From Martelella mediterranea DSM 17316 (lineage in GTDB: Bacteria > Pseudomonadota > Alphaproteobacteria > Rhizobiales > Rhizobiaceae), in assembly GCF_002043005.1 (NCBI RefSeq), contig NZ_CP020330.1:2808001-2872000 (forward strand): a DNA stretch of 64,000 nucleotides, given 5' to 3'. This document shows, in pieces, positions 1 through 9,125 of the stretch. The position numbers and the translations under genes are program-made. The first letter of the stretch is position 1. Each line of letters opens with the position of its first letter. Below the pieces are notes generated by a model. It was given only the letters and a program-made list of their open reading frames with translations, did no database searches and had not been told where the DNA came from.

Positions 1-1
1 C

Positions 2-85
2 TATCAACCGGAATTCCTCGACCAGACACACGCGGATACGCTGAGCGTGCTGGGGCGGGTAGTGTATTTTTGTCGGGTCCCGTAA
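2..85 (+). CDS. C-terminal end of an unidentified protein (cut by window edge)
   Basis: An open frame runs in from the left edge and stops at a taa codon at 83-85. The readable residues include YQPEFLDQTHADTLSVLGRV. I do not recognise the family. The gene lies upstream of, and in the same direction as, the cytosine methyltransferase, so it could belong to the same island, but with about 27 residues visible its identity cannot be settled. It may also be a chance frame. Confidence 0.3.
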   Translation, partial: YQPEFLDQTHADTLSVLGRVVYFCRVP

Positions 86-337
86 TTGCAATGCACACTT
101 TTCATTTTTTTATAGACCTGAAAGTGCTGTATAAATGCAGGTTGATACGAAATGACTCTATTGGTTGGGCTGTTGCGGGAAAACTCGAATCTCCTTGGGG
201 TGAAATAACTGGGTGAATGGAGTATTTGGTATCATTATCGTGTATTCCACATGTGTAAACTTTAATGTTCTGGAAATGGGGGTAAATATTGTCTCGAGTT
301 AATTGCGGCGATTGTGTAAACGAGACGCCTGTTTGTC
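86..337. other. AT-rich leader upstream of the methyltransferase
   Basis: About 250 bases with no convincing gene. The composition is much richer in A/T than the chromosomal genes later in the window, consistent with acquired DNA. The promoter for the three-gene methyltransferase operon is expected here, but I could not choose a single -35/-10 pair with confidence. Confidence 0.4.
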
Positions 338-1396
338 ATGATTAATGTAGTGGATTTTTTCTGCGGCTGCGGTGGGACCAGTGCGGGCTTGCGGGCTGCA
401 GGTATGAATATTGTTGCAGGAATCGATATTGATGCGCAGGCGGGGCAGACCTACGCGTCGAATTTTCCGACTGCTCGATTTCTGATGAAAGATATTCAAA
501 CCTTCGATCCATCAGAACTCCAAAGTATATTAGGAGGCTATCAAGGAAAGTTGCTTTTTGCAGCTTGTGCCCCGTGTCAGCCTTTCACGAAGCAACATAC
601 GCATAAGAAAGTGGGCGACAACCGCAGGCAACTGCTCGATCATTTTCATAAGTTCGTGAGGGATTTAAGCCCAGACTATCTGTTGTTGGAGAACGTCCCC
701 GGTCTGCAGAAAATAGCTTCCACGGATGGTCCACTTGGTCGGTTTGTCGCGCTGCTAAAAGAGTTAAAATACAGCTTTGATATTAAAGTGATCTCTTCAC
801 AAGACTACGGTGTCCCGCAGATTCGCAAACGCCTTGTTCTGATTGCGAGCAAGGTTGGTGATATCCGAGTTCCGGTTGCTACTCACGACGGCTCCGAAGA
901 AAGGCCCTACCTGACCGTTTGGGATTGCATCGGAGACCTTCCTCCCATCGAGGCTGGCGGTATCCATCATAGTGTTCCGAATCATCAAGCTGCCAATCTG
1001 TCCGACCTTAACAAGGAACGAATTCGAAATACGCCGATCAACGGTGGGCGCATGGACTGGCCAGCGGATCTTGGTCTCCGATGCCATCAAGGTCATTCTG
1101 GTCATACCGATGTTTACGGACGGATGTCCAAGGACCGACCGGCATCCGCGCTCTCGACGAGGTGCATAAGTCTTTCGAACGGCCGTTATGGACATCCTAC
1201 CCAAGACAGGGCGATCAGTGTGCGGGAGGCCGCACGTCTGCAGACTTTTCCCGATGATTTCCAGTTCCAGGGCACGTTGATTTCTATGGCGAGACAGATT
1301 GGGAACGCAGTGCCGGTAAAGTTGGCTGAAGCAATGGGCCGTGAAGTCACTAGACATCTGGCTCTCACAGATAATGAAGCGGTGGAAAATGGCTAA
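338..1396 (+). CDS. DNA (cytosine-5-)-methyltransferase
   Basis: C5 DNA methyltransferase of 352 residues that would transfer a methyl group from SAM to cytosine in a specific DNA site. The ordered family motifs are visible: motif I DFFCGCGGTSAGL near the start (SAM binding), the catalytic PCQPF loop around residues 79-83 with its Cys, the ENVPG motif IV, and the C-terminal motifs REAARLQTFPDDF and QIGNAVPV (IX/X). The protein looks intact. No restriction endonuclease gene is adjacent; instead its last 8 bases overlap the start of a large GHKL ATPase, implying translational coupling. I infer a modification component of a defence-like module rather than an orphan methylase. The target site is unknown. 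Confidence 0.93.
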   Translation: MINVVDFFCGCGGTSAGLRAAGMNIVAGIDIDAQAGQTYASNFPTARFLMKDIQTFDPSELQSILGGYQGKLLFAACAPCQPFTKQHTHKKVGDNRRQLLDHFHKFVRDLSPDYLLLENVPGLQKIASTDGPLGRFVALLKELKYSFDIKVISSQDYGVPQIRKRLVLIASKVGDIRVPVATHDGSEERPYLTVWDCIGDLPPIEAGGIHHSVPNHQAANLSDLNKERIRNTPINGGRMDWPADLGLRCHQGHSGHTDVYGRMSKDRPASALSTRCISLSNGRYGHPTQDRAISVREAARLQTFPDDFQFQGTLISMARQIGNAVPVKLAEAMGREVTRHLALTDNEAVENG

Positions 1397-4352
1397 ATTT
1401 CGCGTGCGAGCTCGCACCATTGACATGCTGGGCCGTCAGCAGATCGCCGGTATTCCGACCGCTCTCAGTGAACTTTTCAAGAATGCTCACGACGCTTACG
1501 CGAAAAGGGCGGAGGTTGATTACTTTCGAGACGAGAGGATTCTGGTTCTGCGGGATGACGGCCTCGGAATGACCCGCGATGACTTTGAGCAGCGCTGGCT
1601 TACTCTCGGTACCGACAGTAAGGTTGATAGCACTTCAGGGCTTACTTTGCCCCCCGTCGACAAGACACAGAAGCGGCGCCCAATCCTTGGTGAAAAAGGC
1701 ATCGGGCGTCTTGCGATCGCAGTCATCGGACCTCAGGTTCTGATTCTAACCAGGGCTAGGCGCAACGACATCCCTGAAATGACAATAACCGCAGCGTTCA
1801 TCCATTGGGGCATGTTTGAGTTGCCCGGTATTGATTTGGATGAGGTATCTGTCCCCATCAGAGAAACGAGTGCAGATGCGTTGCCCGATGAGGCCATGGT
1901 TAAAGAGATGATTGCAGAAGCTAGGGGCGCCATCGTTGCTCTTGGCTCACGTATTGAAGCTTCTCATAGGGAGCAGATTCTTTGCGATCTCGACTCCTTT
2001 AATGCAGTACCCGCAGAAATGGCAGGCTATTTGAATGAACCGAGCCTGACTGGCGAGGGGTGTGGAACACACTTTTATATAACCCCGGCAGATAGCCTTA
2101 TCGACAGCGATATCGACGCGAGGGATGCCGACAATAAGGCCACCCGGTTCGAGAAGCATCTGATCGGCTTCACCAATACGATGACAGCCTCAGTTCAACA
2201 AGCACCCCCCATCATAACGCGGTTTCGAGACTATGTAGACGAAGGTCCGCCAATTGAGCGCCTTGGGGAGCGGGCCTTCTTTACATCCGACGAATTTAAA
2301 GAAGTTGATCACCATATCTCAGGGCGCTTCGATCAATACGGACAGTTTCGGGGCGAGATAGGCGTCTACCATCTGCCGCCTGAAGAGTACGTACTGAACT
2401 GGCCCGATGGTGACGGTCGAGCTACCAAATGTGGTCCATTCAATATTGAGTGTGGGGTGCTTCAAGGCACACCTAAAGATAGCCTTGTCCCACCTGACGA
2501 GTACGCGAGGCTTTCGCGTAAGCTTTTCAAGCACGGTGGTTTATATATCTACAAGGACGGAATTCGTGTTCAACCATACGGCGATTCTGATTACGATTTC
2601 ATCGACATTGAAAAACGCAGGACGTATGGGGCGTCTTACTATTACTATTCATACCGTCGATTGATGGGTGTCATTGAGCTTGATGGAATTGAGAATGGTG
2701 AGTTGTCGGAAAAGGCTGGGCGCGAAGGGTTCAGAGAGAACGTCGCTTATCGCCAATTTCGGTCCATCCTGATGAACTTTTTCTTGCAAACCGCAGCGGA
2801 CTTCTTCCGTGAAGACGGGCGGTATTCCGAGAAGTGGGAACTCTCACGCAGTGACCTACAGAAAAATGCAGAAATCCGCGCCAAGAAAGCCAAGCAATCG
2901 ACGCAGAAGAAAAGATGGCTGCAGAGCGAGTTAACTCAGTTCTTTGAAGTATTAGAAAACCATGCGCCGGAGCGCGAGGTGCAGACGAAGATTGGGTATC
3001 TAGAGACGCGGGTTGGAGAAATCGCCAACAGTTCGCGAGACGGCCCCTCGAAGGCGCTTGCTCTGATGAGGGTCGAGAAAGAAGCCAAGGACGTTATCTA
3101 TGGCTTGCAGTCGTCCCTCATCATTCAAAAACCTCGCGGAGTCGGTCTTAACAAGCGGTTGAACAACGAGTGGATCGCCTATCAAGCGGAACGAGAGCGT
3201 CTCGATGAAAAGATCTTCAAACCCGCAGGCGATGCCATTTCTCAAATTGTTTCGAAAGCTGCCACTGAATACAGCATCGAGGTCGACCCTGCCAGTCGCT
3301 TCATAGGAAATGTAAAGGCGACGGCAGATCGCGCACGAGACGAGATGAAGGCGACCAAGAGCAAGGCTGATGGAGACCTGGCGGCTTTCCATTCGCTTGC
3401 GAAAGCAAATAATTCGGATGCGCTTCGAACCTTGAATAAGGCGTACGACGAACTGATGGTAACTGCCACATCCATGGTGGGGACCACGAAGCCGGAGAAT
3501 CTTGACTCGGGCCGAGACAGTCTTTTGAAGGACTTCGAAGATCTATTTATTGAGCAAAAAAATCGGATTCTCGGACTTCAAAATCAAGTCTCACAGATTC
3601 AGCTTTATCTTGAAGGCGACGGCTTCGACATCGACGAACTGACTGAATCGCTCGAAGAGGAACTGGAAGAACTGCGCGATCGCAGGGCTTCCGAACTCGA
3701 GCTTGCTCAAATTGGCCTCGCGATCAGCGCGGTGAATCATGAATTCGACAAAACCGTACATGCTTTGCGGGACGGTTTCCGCAGGCTCGAAGGGTGGGCG
3801 AAAGCAAACGACGATCTTGCTGAATTATATCAGTCGATGTTCTCAAGCTTTGAGCATCTCAACGGATTTCTTTCGTTATTCACTCAGATGGACATAAGGT
3901 TCAATCGCGATGAAACAGTTATACTAGGTAGTGACATAACTAATTTTTCGCAAAACTTGTTTGAGATGGCGCTGAAAGAAAGCGGTGTAGAGCTTACGTC
4001 GACCGAAAAATTTGAACATTTTGAATGGAAAGGTTTTACATCGACGTTCTATCCAGTTTTCGTGAACTTAATAGATAATGCTATCTACTGGTTGCAGGAC
4101 CGGAAGATAGAAGACAAGCGCATTACGCTGGATGTAGAAGGACAAGATTTACTAGTAATCGATAACGGACCGGGCATCAGTGCTCGCGATCGGGAAAATG
4201 TCTTTAGTCTGAATTTCACAAGGAAACCCGGAGGAAGAGGGATGGGGCTTTACATATCGCGGCAAGCTCTTGAGAAAGTAGGATACTCGTTGGACCTTGA
4301 TCCAACTGAAAGTGGAACAGTATTCCGTATTTCTTCCAATGAGAAAGCCTGA
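1389..4352 (+). CDS. Dual GHKL ATPase (MutL/MORC-like N-terminus, histidine-kinase-like C-terminus)
   Basis: Protein of 987 residues starting at the ATG preceded by a purine-rich gcggtggaaa; an upstream in-frame ATG at 1341 would overlap the methylase much more. The N-terminal GHKL fold shows the N-box ELFKNAHDA (about 28-36), DDGLGM (56-61) and GEKGIGR (101-107). An S5-like segment follows, with GGLYIYKDGIRVQPYG and a REGF motif around 445. A long charged, coiled-coil-rich middle spans about 480-770. The C-terminus resembles a histidine kinase: VNHEFDK with a candidate phospho-His near 784, N-box NLIDNA (893-898), DNGPG (925-929) and GRGMGL (949-954). I infer an ATP-driven clamp or sensor that may pass phosphate to the receiver-like protein encoded next. 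No transmembrane segment is seen, so it is cytoplasmic. Confidence 0.85.
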   Translation: MAKFRVRARTIDMLGRQQIAGIPTALSELFKNAHDAYAKRAEVDYFRDERILVLRDDGLGMTRDDFEQRWLTLGTDSKVDSTSGLTLPPVDKTQKRRPILGEKGIGRLAIAVIGPQVLILTRARRNDIPEMTITAAFIHWGMFELPGIDLDEVSVPIRETSADALPDEAMVKEMIAEARGAIVALGSRIEASHREQILCDLDSFNAVPAEMAGYLNEPSLTGEGCGTHFYITPADSLIDSDIDARDADNKATRFEKHLIGFTNTMTASVQQAPPIITRFRDYVDEGPPIERLGERAFFTSDEFKEVDHHISGRFDQYGQFRGEIGVYHLPPEEYVLNWPDGDGRATKCGPFNIECGVLQGTPKDSLVPPDEYARLSRKLFKHGGLYIYKDGIRVQPYGDSDYDFIDIEKRRTYGASYYYYSYRRLMGVIELDGIENGELSEKAGREGFRENVAYRQFRSILMNFFLQTAADFFREDGRYSEKWELSRSDLQKNAEIRAKKAKQSTQKKRWLQSELTQFFEVLENHAPEREVQTKIGYLETRVGEIANSSRDGPSKALALMRVEKEAKDVIYGLQSSLIIQKPRGVGLNKRLNNEWIAYQAERERLDEKIFKPAGDAISQIVSKAATEYSIEVDPASRFIGNVKATADRARDEMKATKSKADGDLAAFHSLAKANNSDALRTLNKAYDELMVTATSMVGTTKPENLDSGRDSLLKDFEDLFIEQKNRILGLQNQVSQIQLYLEGDGFDIDELTESLEEELEELRDRRASELELAQIGLAISAVNHEFDKTVHALRDGFRRLEGWAKANDDLAELYQSMFSSFEHLNGFLSLFTQMDIRFNRDETVILGSDITNFSQNLFEMALKESGVELTSTEKFEHFEWKGFTSTFYPVFVNLIDNAIYWLQDRKIEDKRITLDVEGQDLLVIDNGPGISARDRENVFSLNFTRKPGGRGMGLYISRQALEKVGYSLDLDPTESGTVFRISSNEKA

Positions 4353-4356
4353 TGCC

Positions 4357-6033
4357 ATGCGTAACTTCAGCGAGTTCCAGCTAGAGGCGACAAAGCAGTT
4401 TGCTCATACTTTGATAGTGGTCGACGACGAGGCGGCAGCAGATCTGGATGAGCCAGTGAAGTCAGCCGCTAAGATAAAAAAGCCAAGCCGACGAGACCTA
4501 GCAAAACCGGTTGCTGTAACACCTTCAAAGTCGACTGATCTGAAACACCCCTTGCGAGCTGACGTGCTCGTAGAAACCTCAATGTCGCTTGGCCTAATCT
4601 GCTCGGTCGTTAAGCCGAAGCCAAACGACGGGGCACCTGAGCGTGTAGCGAAGGCTTCGCAGAAAGCAGATATATTGTGTGTAGATTGGGAAATGCATAG
4701 AGACAATGGTAAAACCGCAGTTGATATCATAACCAGAGTTATTGCTAGCGACGAGGCCAACGGCGGTCGGTTCAGGCTGATTGCAATATACACTGGTGTG
4801 GCCGACAAAGTGAGGATTCTGAATTCGGTCCTTAAGTCAATCCCGAAGACGACACGCGATCGAAAGTGCCTGGCGATCAGGGAAAACTATATCGAAAGTG
4901 CAGACGGTCTTCGGATTGTTTGGCTATTTAAACAAGGCGGCACTTTTCCAGCGAATATGGCCGAATTCGCGATTCCCGAGTCAGCGCTACCTAGTAGATT
5001 GCAGAAGGAGTTCTCCCTGCTTTCACGAGGTGTCCTCACGAACGTAGCGATCGCGACAATCGCCTCCATCCGAGCAGCTACGCACCATGTTATTTCAAAG
5101 TTTGGGAAGGAAATGGATGGTCCATATTTTCAGCATAGGAGCACTATTCGCAGTCCAGAGGACGCTGAGGAGTACGCGACCGCTATCATCCTAAGCGAAC
5201 TAAAAAATGCGATCGATAGGTCTTCAATCGCGGCAAAATTTGCAGGAGCTGAAGCGCTCGACAAAGCTCTCGACGATTTGCCGGCAGATGTGGAGCTCGG
5301 CGACGGTAACAACTTCTCAACAATAGACCGAAGTCTTTATAAAAAGCTTATTATCGATGGTATCAAGCCAACTCTCAAAACGAACCAGCCGTTACAAAAC
5401 AAGGGCGCAAAATTTTTCACGGAGCATCTCGCTCAGCCTCTTCGTGCTGACGAAGACGGACGGAAGCTCGATCTGCTCAAATTTGCTGCGTTGACGGGGC
5501 TCTCCGCAGATGCAGAGGCTCCCTACGCCTACCATAAACCCAGCCTTTCACTGGGCACATTGGTGCAAGATGCAAGTGGTAACTATTATCTTTGTGTGCA
5601 GGCATCATGTGACTCCGTCAGAGTAATTGCCCCGCAGCCCTTCCTTTTTGCAAAGCTCGAGGTCGTACCTGAAGAGTCAATCAGTAGCCATAAGGATAAA
5701 ATTGAATTTGTGGTGCCCCGAAAGAACAAGGGTATAGGAAAAAGCTTTGTTTGCCTGAAGCTATCGGACAAAGCACCATATGCTGCGCTAATTTCGATTG
5801 TGTTTCCTCCAACTGAGGACGAAAAAGTTGTAGCAAAAAAAGCGCGAGACGGCACGCTTTATTTTGAGGCCGCTACGCTTCCCATAGGGAAAAGGGCAGA
5901 GAAACATAAACGCTATCTATGGATAGCCGATGTTAAGAGAAAAAGGGCGCTTCGCACGGTTCAGTTTATTGGCCAAGAAATGGGCCGGATCGGTTTCGAT
6001 GAATTTGAGGCTTTCCGCCGGAAATACCGCTAA
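4357..6033 (+). CDS. Large receiver-domain-like protein, partner of the dual GHKL ATPase
   Basis: Protein of 558 residues. The N-terminal 150 residues look like a divergent response-regulator receiver: hydrophobic strand plus acidic pair LIVVDDE (19-25), a candidate phospho-acceptor Asp in DILCVDWEM (Asp about 110), and the downstream IAIYTG (Thr about 146). A lysine/proline-rich stretch of roughly 40 residues after the acidic pair is not part of a normal receiver. The remaining ~400 residues match nothing I can name and contain no DNA-binding helix-turn-helix that I recognise. It begins just after the ATPase gene stops (an ATG at 4339 would overlap it by 14 bases). The pairing suggests an effector or output arm controlled by phosphorylation; that role is inferred. 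Confidence 0.7.
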   Translation: MRNFSEFQLEATKQFAHTLIVVDDEAAADLDEPVKSAAKIKKPSRRDLAKPVAVTPSKSTDLKHPLRADVLVETSMSLGLICSVVKPKPNDGAPERVAKASQKADILCVDWEMHRDNGKTAVDIITRVIASDEANGGRFRLIAIYTGVADKVRILNSVLKSIPKTTRDRKCLAIRENYIESADGLRIVWLFKQGGTFPANMAEFAIPESALPSRLQKEFSLLSRGVLTNVAIATIASIRAATHHVISKFGKEMDGPYFQHRSTIRSPEDAEEYATAIILSELKNAIDRSSIAAKFAGAEALDKALDDLPADVELGDGNNFSTIDRSLYKKLIIDGIKPTLKTNQPLQNKGAKFFTEHLAQPLRADEDGRKLDLLKFAALTGLSADAEAPYAYHKPSLSLGTLVQDASGNYYLCVQASCDSVRVIAPQPFLFAKLEVVPEESISSHKDKIEFVVPRKNKGIGKSFVCLKLSDKAPYAALISIVFPPTEDEKVVAKKARDGTLYFEAATLPIGKRAEKHKRYLWIADVKRKRALRTVQFIGQEMGRIGFDEFEAFRRKYR

Positions 6034-6669
6034 TCGATCGGGCGCAGCTGGCGGGTGATGCGCTCGCATGGGCAGAGATCAGTGCGCTGAATTGCCTCAG
6101 TTTGGGAGTACATCAGTCAAGTTTCCTGTGAACAGTGACCAACCGTCACTTCCATGTTTGGCGGACGATTTTTTTAACTAAGGCATTGAAATGTTTAATA
6201 GACCTGTGAAGTTGGTAGCCGCTTCCATGTCTAGGTTGGAATTTGGCTTTGATTGTTGAATTTTTGGGTCTTTTTCGAGAGTTTCCTAGGCCTCTCTGAA
6301 GCGCGTTTGAAGCAGGTCCGTGAAAACGCCGCCAGAGTCCGTGAAGCCCTATATCACGGGCGCTTGGCGGGCAGGGGGCTGCTCAGTTCCATAAGCAAGC
6401 TTATCGCGCATCCGCGGCGGATGCTTCTGTTTTCACGCTTTTTGAAAGGGTGGAGTCCGGCCGGGCCATGATCGTGCTGAGGGCGGGCCCCTCAAGCCCT
6501 CAGCTGTCAAAGGCGATGCCCGGTGCCGCCGCCCGGAATATTGACAGATCGCTTGAGAAATAAGGCATTCGCGTGGATTCCCGCCTGTTTCCGCATATTC
6601 CCGGTCATTGCAGCCTCATCTGTCAAACAACAACCAAAACATCAGTTGAAGGGCGACTGTCTACTGCAT
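6034..6669. other. Intergenic region between convergent genes
   Basis: 636 bases with no supported gene. A perfect 8-bp stem (ctgagggc/gccctcag, 6477-6484 and 6496-6503) could act as a terminator or be a repeat remnant, though no T-run follows it. Just after the receiver-like gene, one frame reads DRAQLAGDALAWAEI before stopping, which looks like a worn protein fragment. A 72-codon open frame at 6253-6471 lacks supporting signals. Confidence 0.4.
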
Positions 6670-8214
6670 TTAAGTCTTTGTATTCGGAAGATGCCGGCCG
6701 ACGTGCCCTATCGCGATCTTTTTTCGTTCTGAATCGAAAAGGAAGTGAATGGAAGCGCATGAATTCGTGTCGCCTGCGCCGATTGTAATATGTGGCTCGA
6801 AAAGCTGCTTTTCCCCGCGATATTCAAACTCATAGTGATTCTTGTATTTTCCTTTCGTCGTATCTGAGATGTGCATGCTACTCCGTTTGCCCCACCCTCT
6901 ATTCCTCAGGTGCAGGAGAATATCACCTCCACTTCCCTTTTCGCGACGGTTTCGCTCCCAATCGTCGACAATTTCACTAAGGTCTTTTAGCGCCCTGAAT
7001 ATATCGTCCGGGCGCTGAAATGGACAATCATCGGCAGAGGATAGTGCTGATGGCAAAATTTCTAAGTTGCTAAATTTTGTAGCTGCTTCGCGCGTTGCCT
7101 CTGCCACCGAGTGGAAAGAAACGACATCATCGTCTCCGCCATCAAGCTTGTCGTCCGGCCCATCTTCCAGGGAAAAGAAGACCTGCTGGTTTGCTTTCAG
7201 GTTGGCATTCTCCGCCTCAAGTTGCTCAATTTTCTTCTCTGCTAAATCAAGGCGTTCCAGATCACGTTCGTAGTCCGCCCAGAAATTGTCCCCTGTCTCT
7301 CTCTTCTCTGATAAGAGCCTTTGCCGCTCGGCCGCCTCAGCCCTTCGGATGAGATCGGCTATGCGAGGATCTGGAATGTATCGAAAGGCTGTGACGGCAA
7401 ATATCGATTGTTCGATTTTGCGGGAGGCAGAATTTGAGCCGATTTGGTCAATCCAACTGCCAAGAAACAAGCGATGACTACGAGGAGACGATTCTGTTGA
7501 GAAACCGGGCCAATAAATCCGCGCAGCGCCGTTGAAGCACGAAAGTTCGCGACCGACCTCGTCAACGAAGTCCCACGTAAGTTCAGGATCTTCAATGCAA
7601 ACAATGACGGCCACTCCGGCAAGATTTAGAGCGAGTTTTTGAGGATCAATTCGATTGAGGTCACCTCGTGCGTAAGGGGAGAGGAGCACGATAGGGAGCT
7701 TCCTTAACTCGCTATTCAGCAAGATCAGGAAATCCTGCAAGCTCTCACGCCGAACAATATAGGGCTCCGCTTGAATTTGCATATCGCCCACAAAAGCTGG
7801 CGATCGGGAGCAGATATCGCGAACAACCCGCGGTGAACCGAACGCTAAACGGGCCGGCGAAACGCTATACTCCACAGACTCGATGGAGATCAGGTGTTCG
7901 ACACCACATCGATCGTTAAATTGTCCTACTCGAATTTCGTTTAGCCACCTAAGCCCTGCGTCTTGATCGTGAGGCAAAACCCACCTTATTCGCACAGCGC
8001 GCTCGCTACCGTCCTGAAACAAGGCGGAAGCAAGCTCATGTCCCTCTGGAAGGTCTATGAGAGGTTCCGACGAACTGGGATCAAAATCGAACTCGGGCAT
8101 ATTCCTCCAGTCCCGATAATGTCCGACTACCCAATCACGATAGCTCGAGAGCACCTCTTGCATGCCTGCTTTCGTCTGAACTTCAAAACGAGATGCGTAT
8201 ACCAGTCTCGGCAT
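6670..8214 (-). CDS. Protein of unknown function with coiled coil and conserved-looking C-terminal module
   Basis: Protein of 514 residues, convergent with the methylase operon and sharing its lower-GC style. I cannot assign a family. Visible features: an N-terminal alpha/beta region with hydrophobic strands (for example LPIVLLSP near 173 and LAGVAVIVCIED near 198), a coiled coil at about 310-345 (LAEKKIEQLEAENANLKANQ), an acidic linker at about 350-365, and a compact C-terminus with SMHISDTTKGKYKNHYEF and KIAIGHVGRHLPNTKT. The C-terminal module resembles one I recall at the ends of hypothetical proteins near phage-defence genes, which is recollection only. No membrane segment or signal peptide is seen. 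It may be an independent island gene. Confidence 0.6.
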   Translation of the reverse strand: MPRLVYASRFEVQTKAGMQEVLSSYRDWVVGHYRDWRNMPEFDFDPSSSEPLIDLPEGHELASALFQDGSERAVRIRWVLPHDQDAGLRWLNEIRVGQFNDRCGVEHLISIESVEYSVSPARLAFGSPRVVRDICSRSPAFVGDMQIQAEPYIVRRESLQDFLILLNSELRKLPIVLLSPYARGDLNRIDPQKLALNLAGVAVIVCIEDPELTWDFVDEVGRELSCFNGAARIYWPGFSTESSPRSHRLFLGSWIDQIGSNSASRKIEQSIFAVTAFRYIPDPRIADLIRRAEAAERQRLLSEKRETGDNFWADYERDLERLDLAEKKIEQLEAENANLKANQQVFFSLEDGPDDKLDGGDDDVVSFHSVAEATREAATKFSNLEILPSALSSADDCPFQRPDDIFRALKDLSEIVDDWERNRREKGSGGDILLHLRNRGWGKRSSMHISDTTKGKYKNHYEFEYRGEKQLFEPHITIGAGDTNSCASIHFLFDSERKKIAIGHVGRHLPNTKT

Positions 8215-8320
8215 TTCTCCTCCCCCTTGAGAAATAGATTCTTTACGCGATCAATCCCTGAATACTGTCCGTCAAGTATTCTGGGCGCAACATGTAAATT
8301 GTCTAATTTACTAAAGCACT

Positions 8321-9115
8321 TCATCCGACGATAATGACCTCCTTCACGCCCTTCCCATTCCCCTCCGAGATTGAATAGGTGCAGTCGACCTCCTCGATGT
8401 CGAACCGTGAGAAGGTTTCGAAGACGCCTTGAACGGCGTTCAAGGACAGTATGAAGGTGCCTTGAAGGCCGGCTAAAGCCTCCGCCATCGCCTCGAAATC
8501 CTTGCCGCCGAAGACGTCCGCGCCATAGTCGGCCTCGTTTCCCCAATAGGGCGGATCGAGATAGAACAGCATGCCCGGCCGGTCATAGCGGCGGATGAAG
8601 TCCTGCCAGGGCAGGCATTCGATGACGACGCCGGCGAGGCGTTCGTGGATGTCCTCCAGCGTCGAGGCGAGCTTGACCAGGTTGAAGCGGGCGCCGGTGG
8701 TCTTGCTGACCCCAAAATTCCGGCCGGCGACCTTGCCGCCGAAGGCGAGACGCTGGAGATAGAGGAAGCGGGCGGCGCGTTCGAGATCGGTCAGCGTCGT
8801 TGGATCGGTCTTCATCAGCCGCTCGAATTCCCGCCTTCCGGAGATCTGGAAGCGGAGCGTATCCATGAACTGCGGAAAGTGCCGCTGCAGGATGCGGAAG
8901 AAGTTGGCGACGTCGCCGCTGATATCGTTGATGACCTCCGTCCTCGGCTGGCGATCGCGGCGCAGGAACACGCCGCCCATGCCGACGAAGGGCTCGGCAT
9001 AGCCGTCATGCGGGGTCGCGTTGATCCTGGCGATCACGGTCTTCGACAGGATGCGCTTGCCGCCGATATAGCCGGCTGCGGGAACGGTCGGAGCGACCGG
9101 GCGCTGATTTACCAT
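8321..9115 (-). CDS. Phage-type D12-class adenine-specific DNA methyltransferase
   Basis: N6-adenine methyltransferase of 264 residues. The SAM-binding motif appears as YIGGKR near the N-terminus followed by AEPFVGMGG (about 40-48), and the catalytic motif is DPPYWG at about 179-184. Length and motif order fit the Dam/D12 class, the small phage type rather than the cell-cycle CcrM type. GC is chromosomal-like, unlike the lower-GC genes at 1-8.2 kb, so it probably arrived separately, for instance as a prophage remnant. A worn small gene immediately upstream supports that. It ends 106 bases from the preceding island gene. Confidence 0.88.
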   Translation of the reverse strand: MVNQRPVAPTVPAAGYIGGKRILSKTVIARINATPHDGYAEPFVGMGGVFLRRDRQPRTEVINDISGDVANFFRILQRHFPQFMDTLRFQISGRREFERLMKTDPTTLTDLERAARFLYLQRLAFGGKVAGRNFGVSKTTGARFNLVKLASTLEDIHERLAGVVIECLPWQDFIRRYDRPGMLFYLDPPYWGNEADYGADVFGGKDFEAMAEALAGLQGTFILSLNAVQGVFETFSRFDIEEVDCTYSISEGNGKGVKEVIIVG

Positions 9116-9125
9116 TTCAAATATC

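Noticed and set aside
338..1396. Ordinary type II restriction-modification pair
   Set aside because: No recognisable endonuclease gene adjoins the methylase; the coupled genes encode ATPase and receiver-like proteins.
6253..6471. 72-codon plus-strand frame as a real gene
   Set aside because: No ribosome site, no family resemblance, and located in a debris-like gap.
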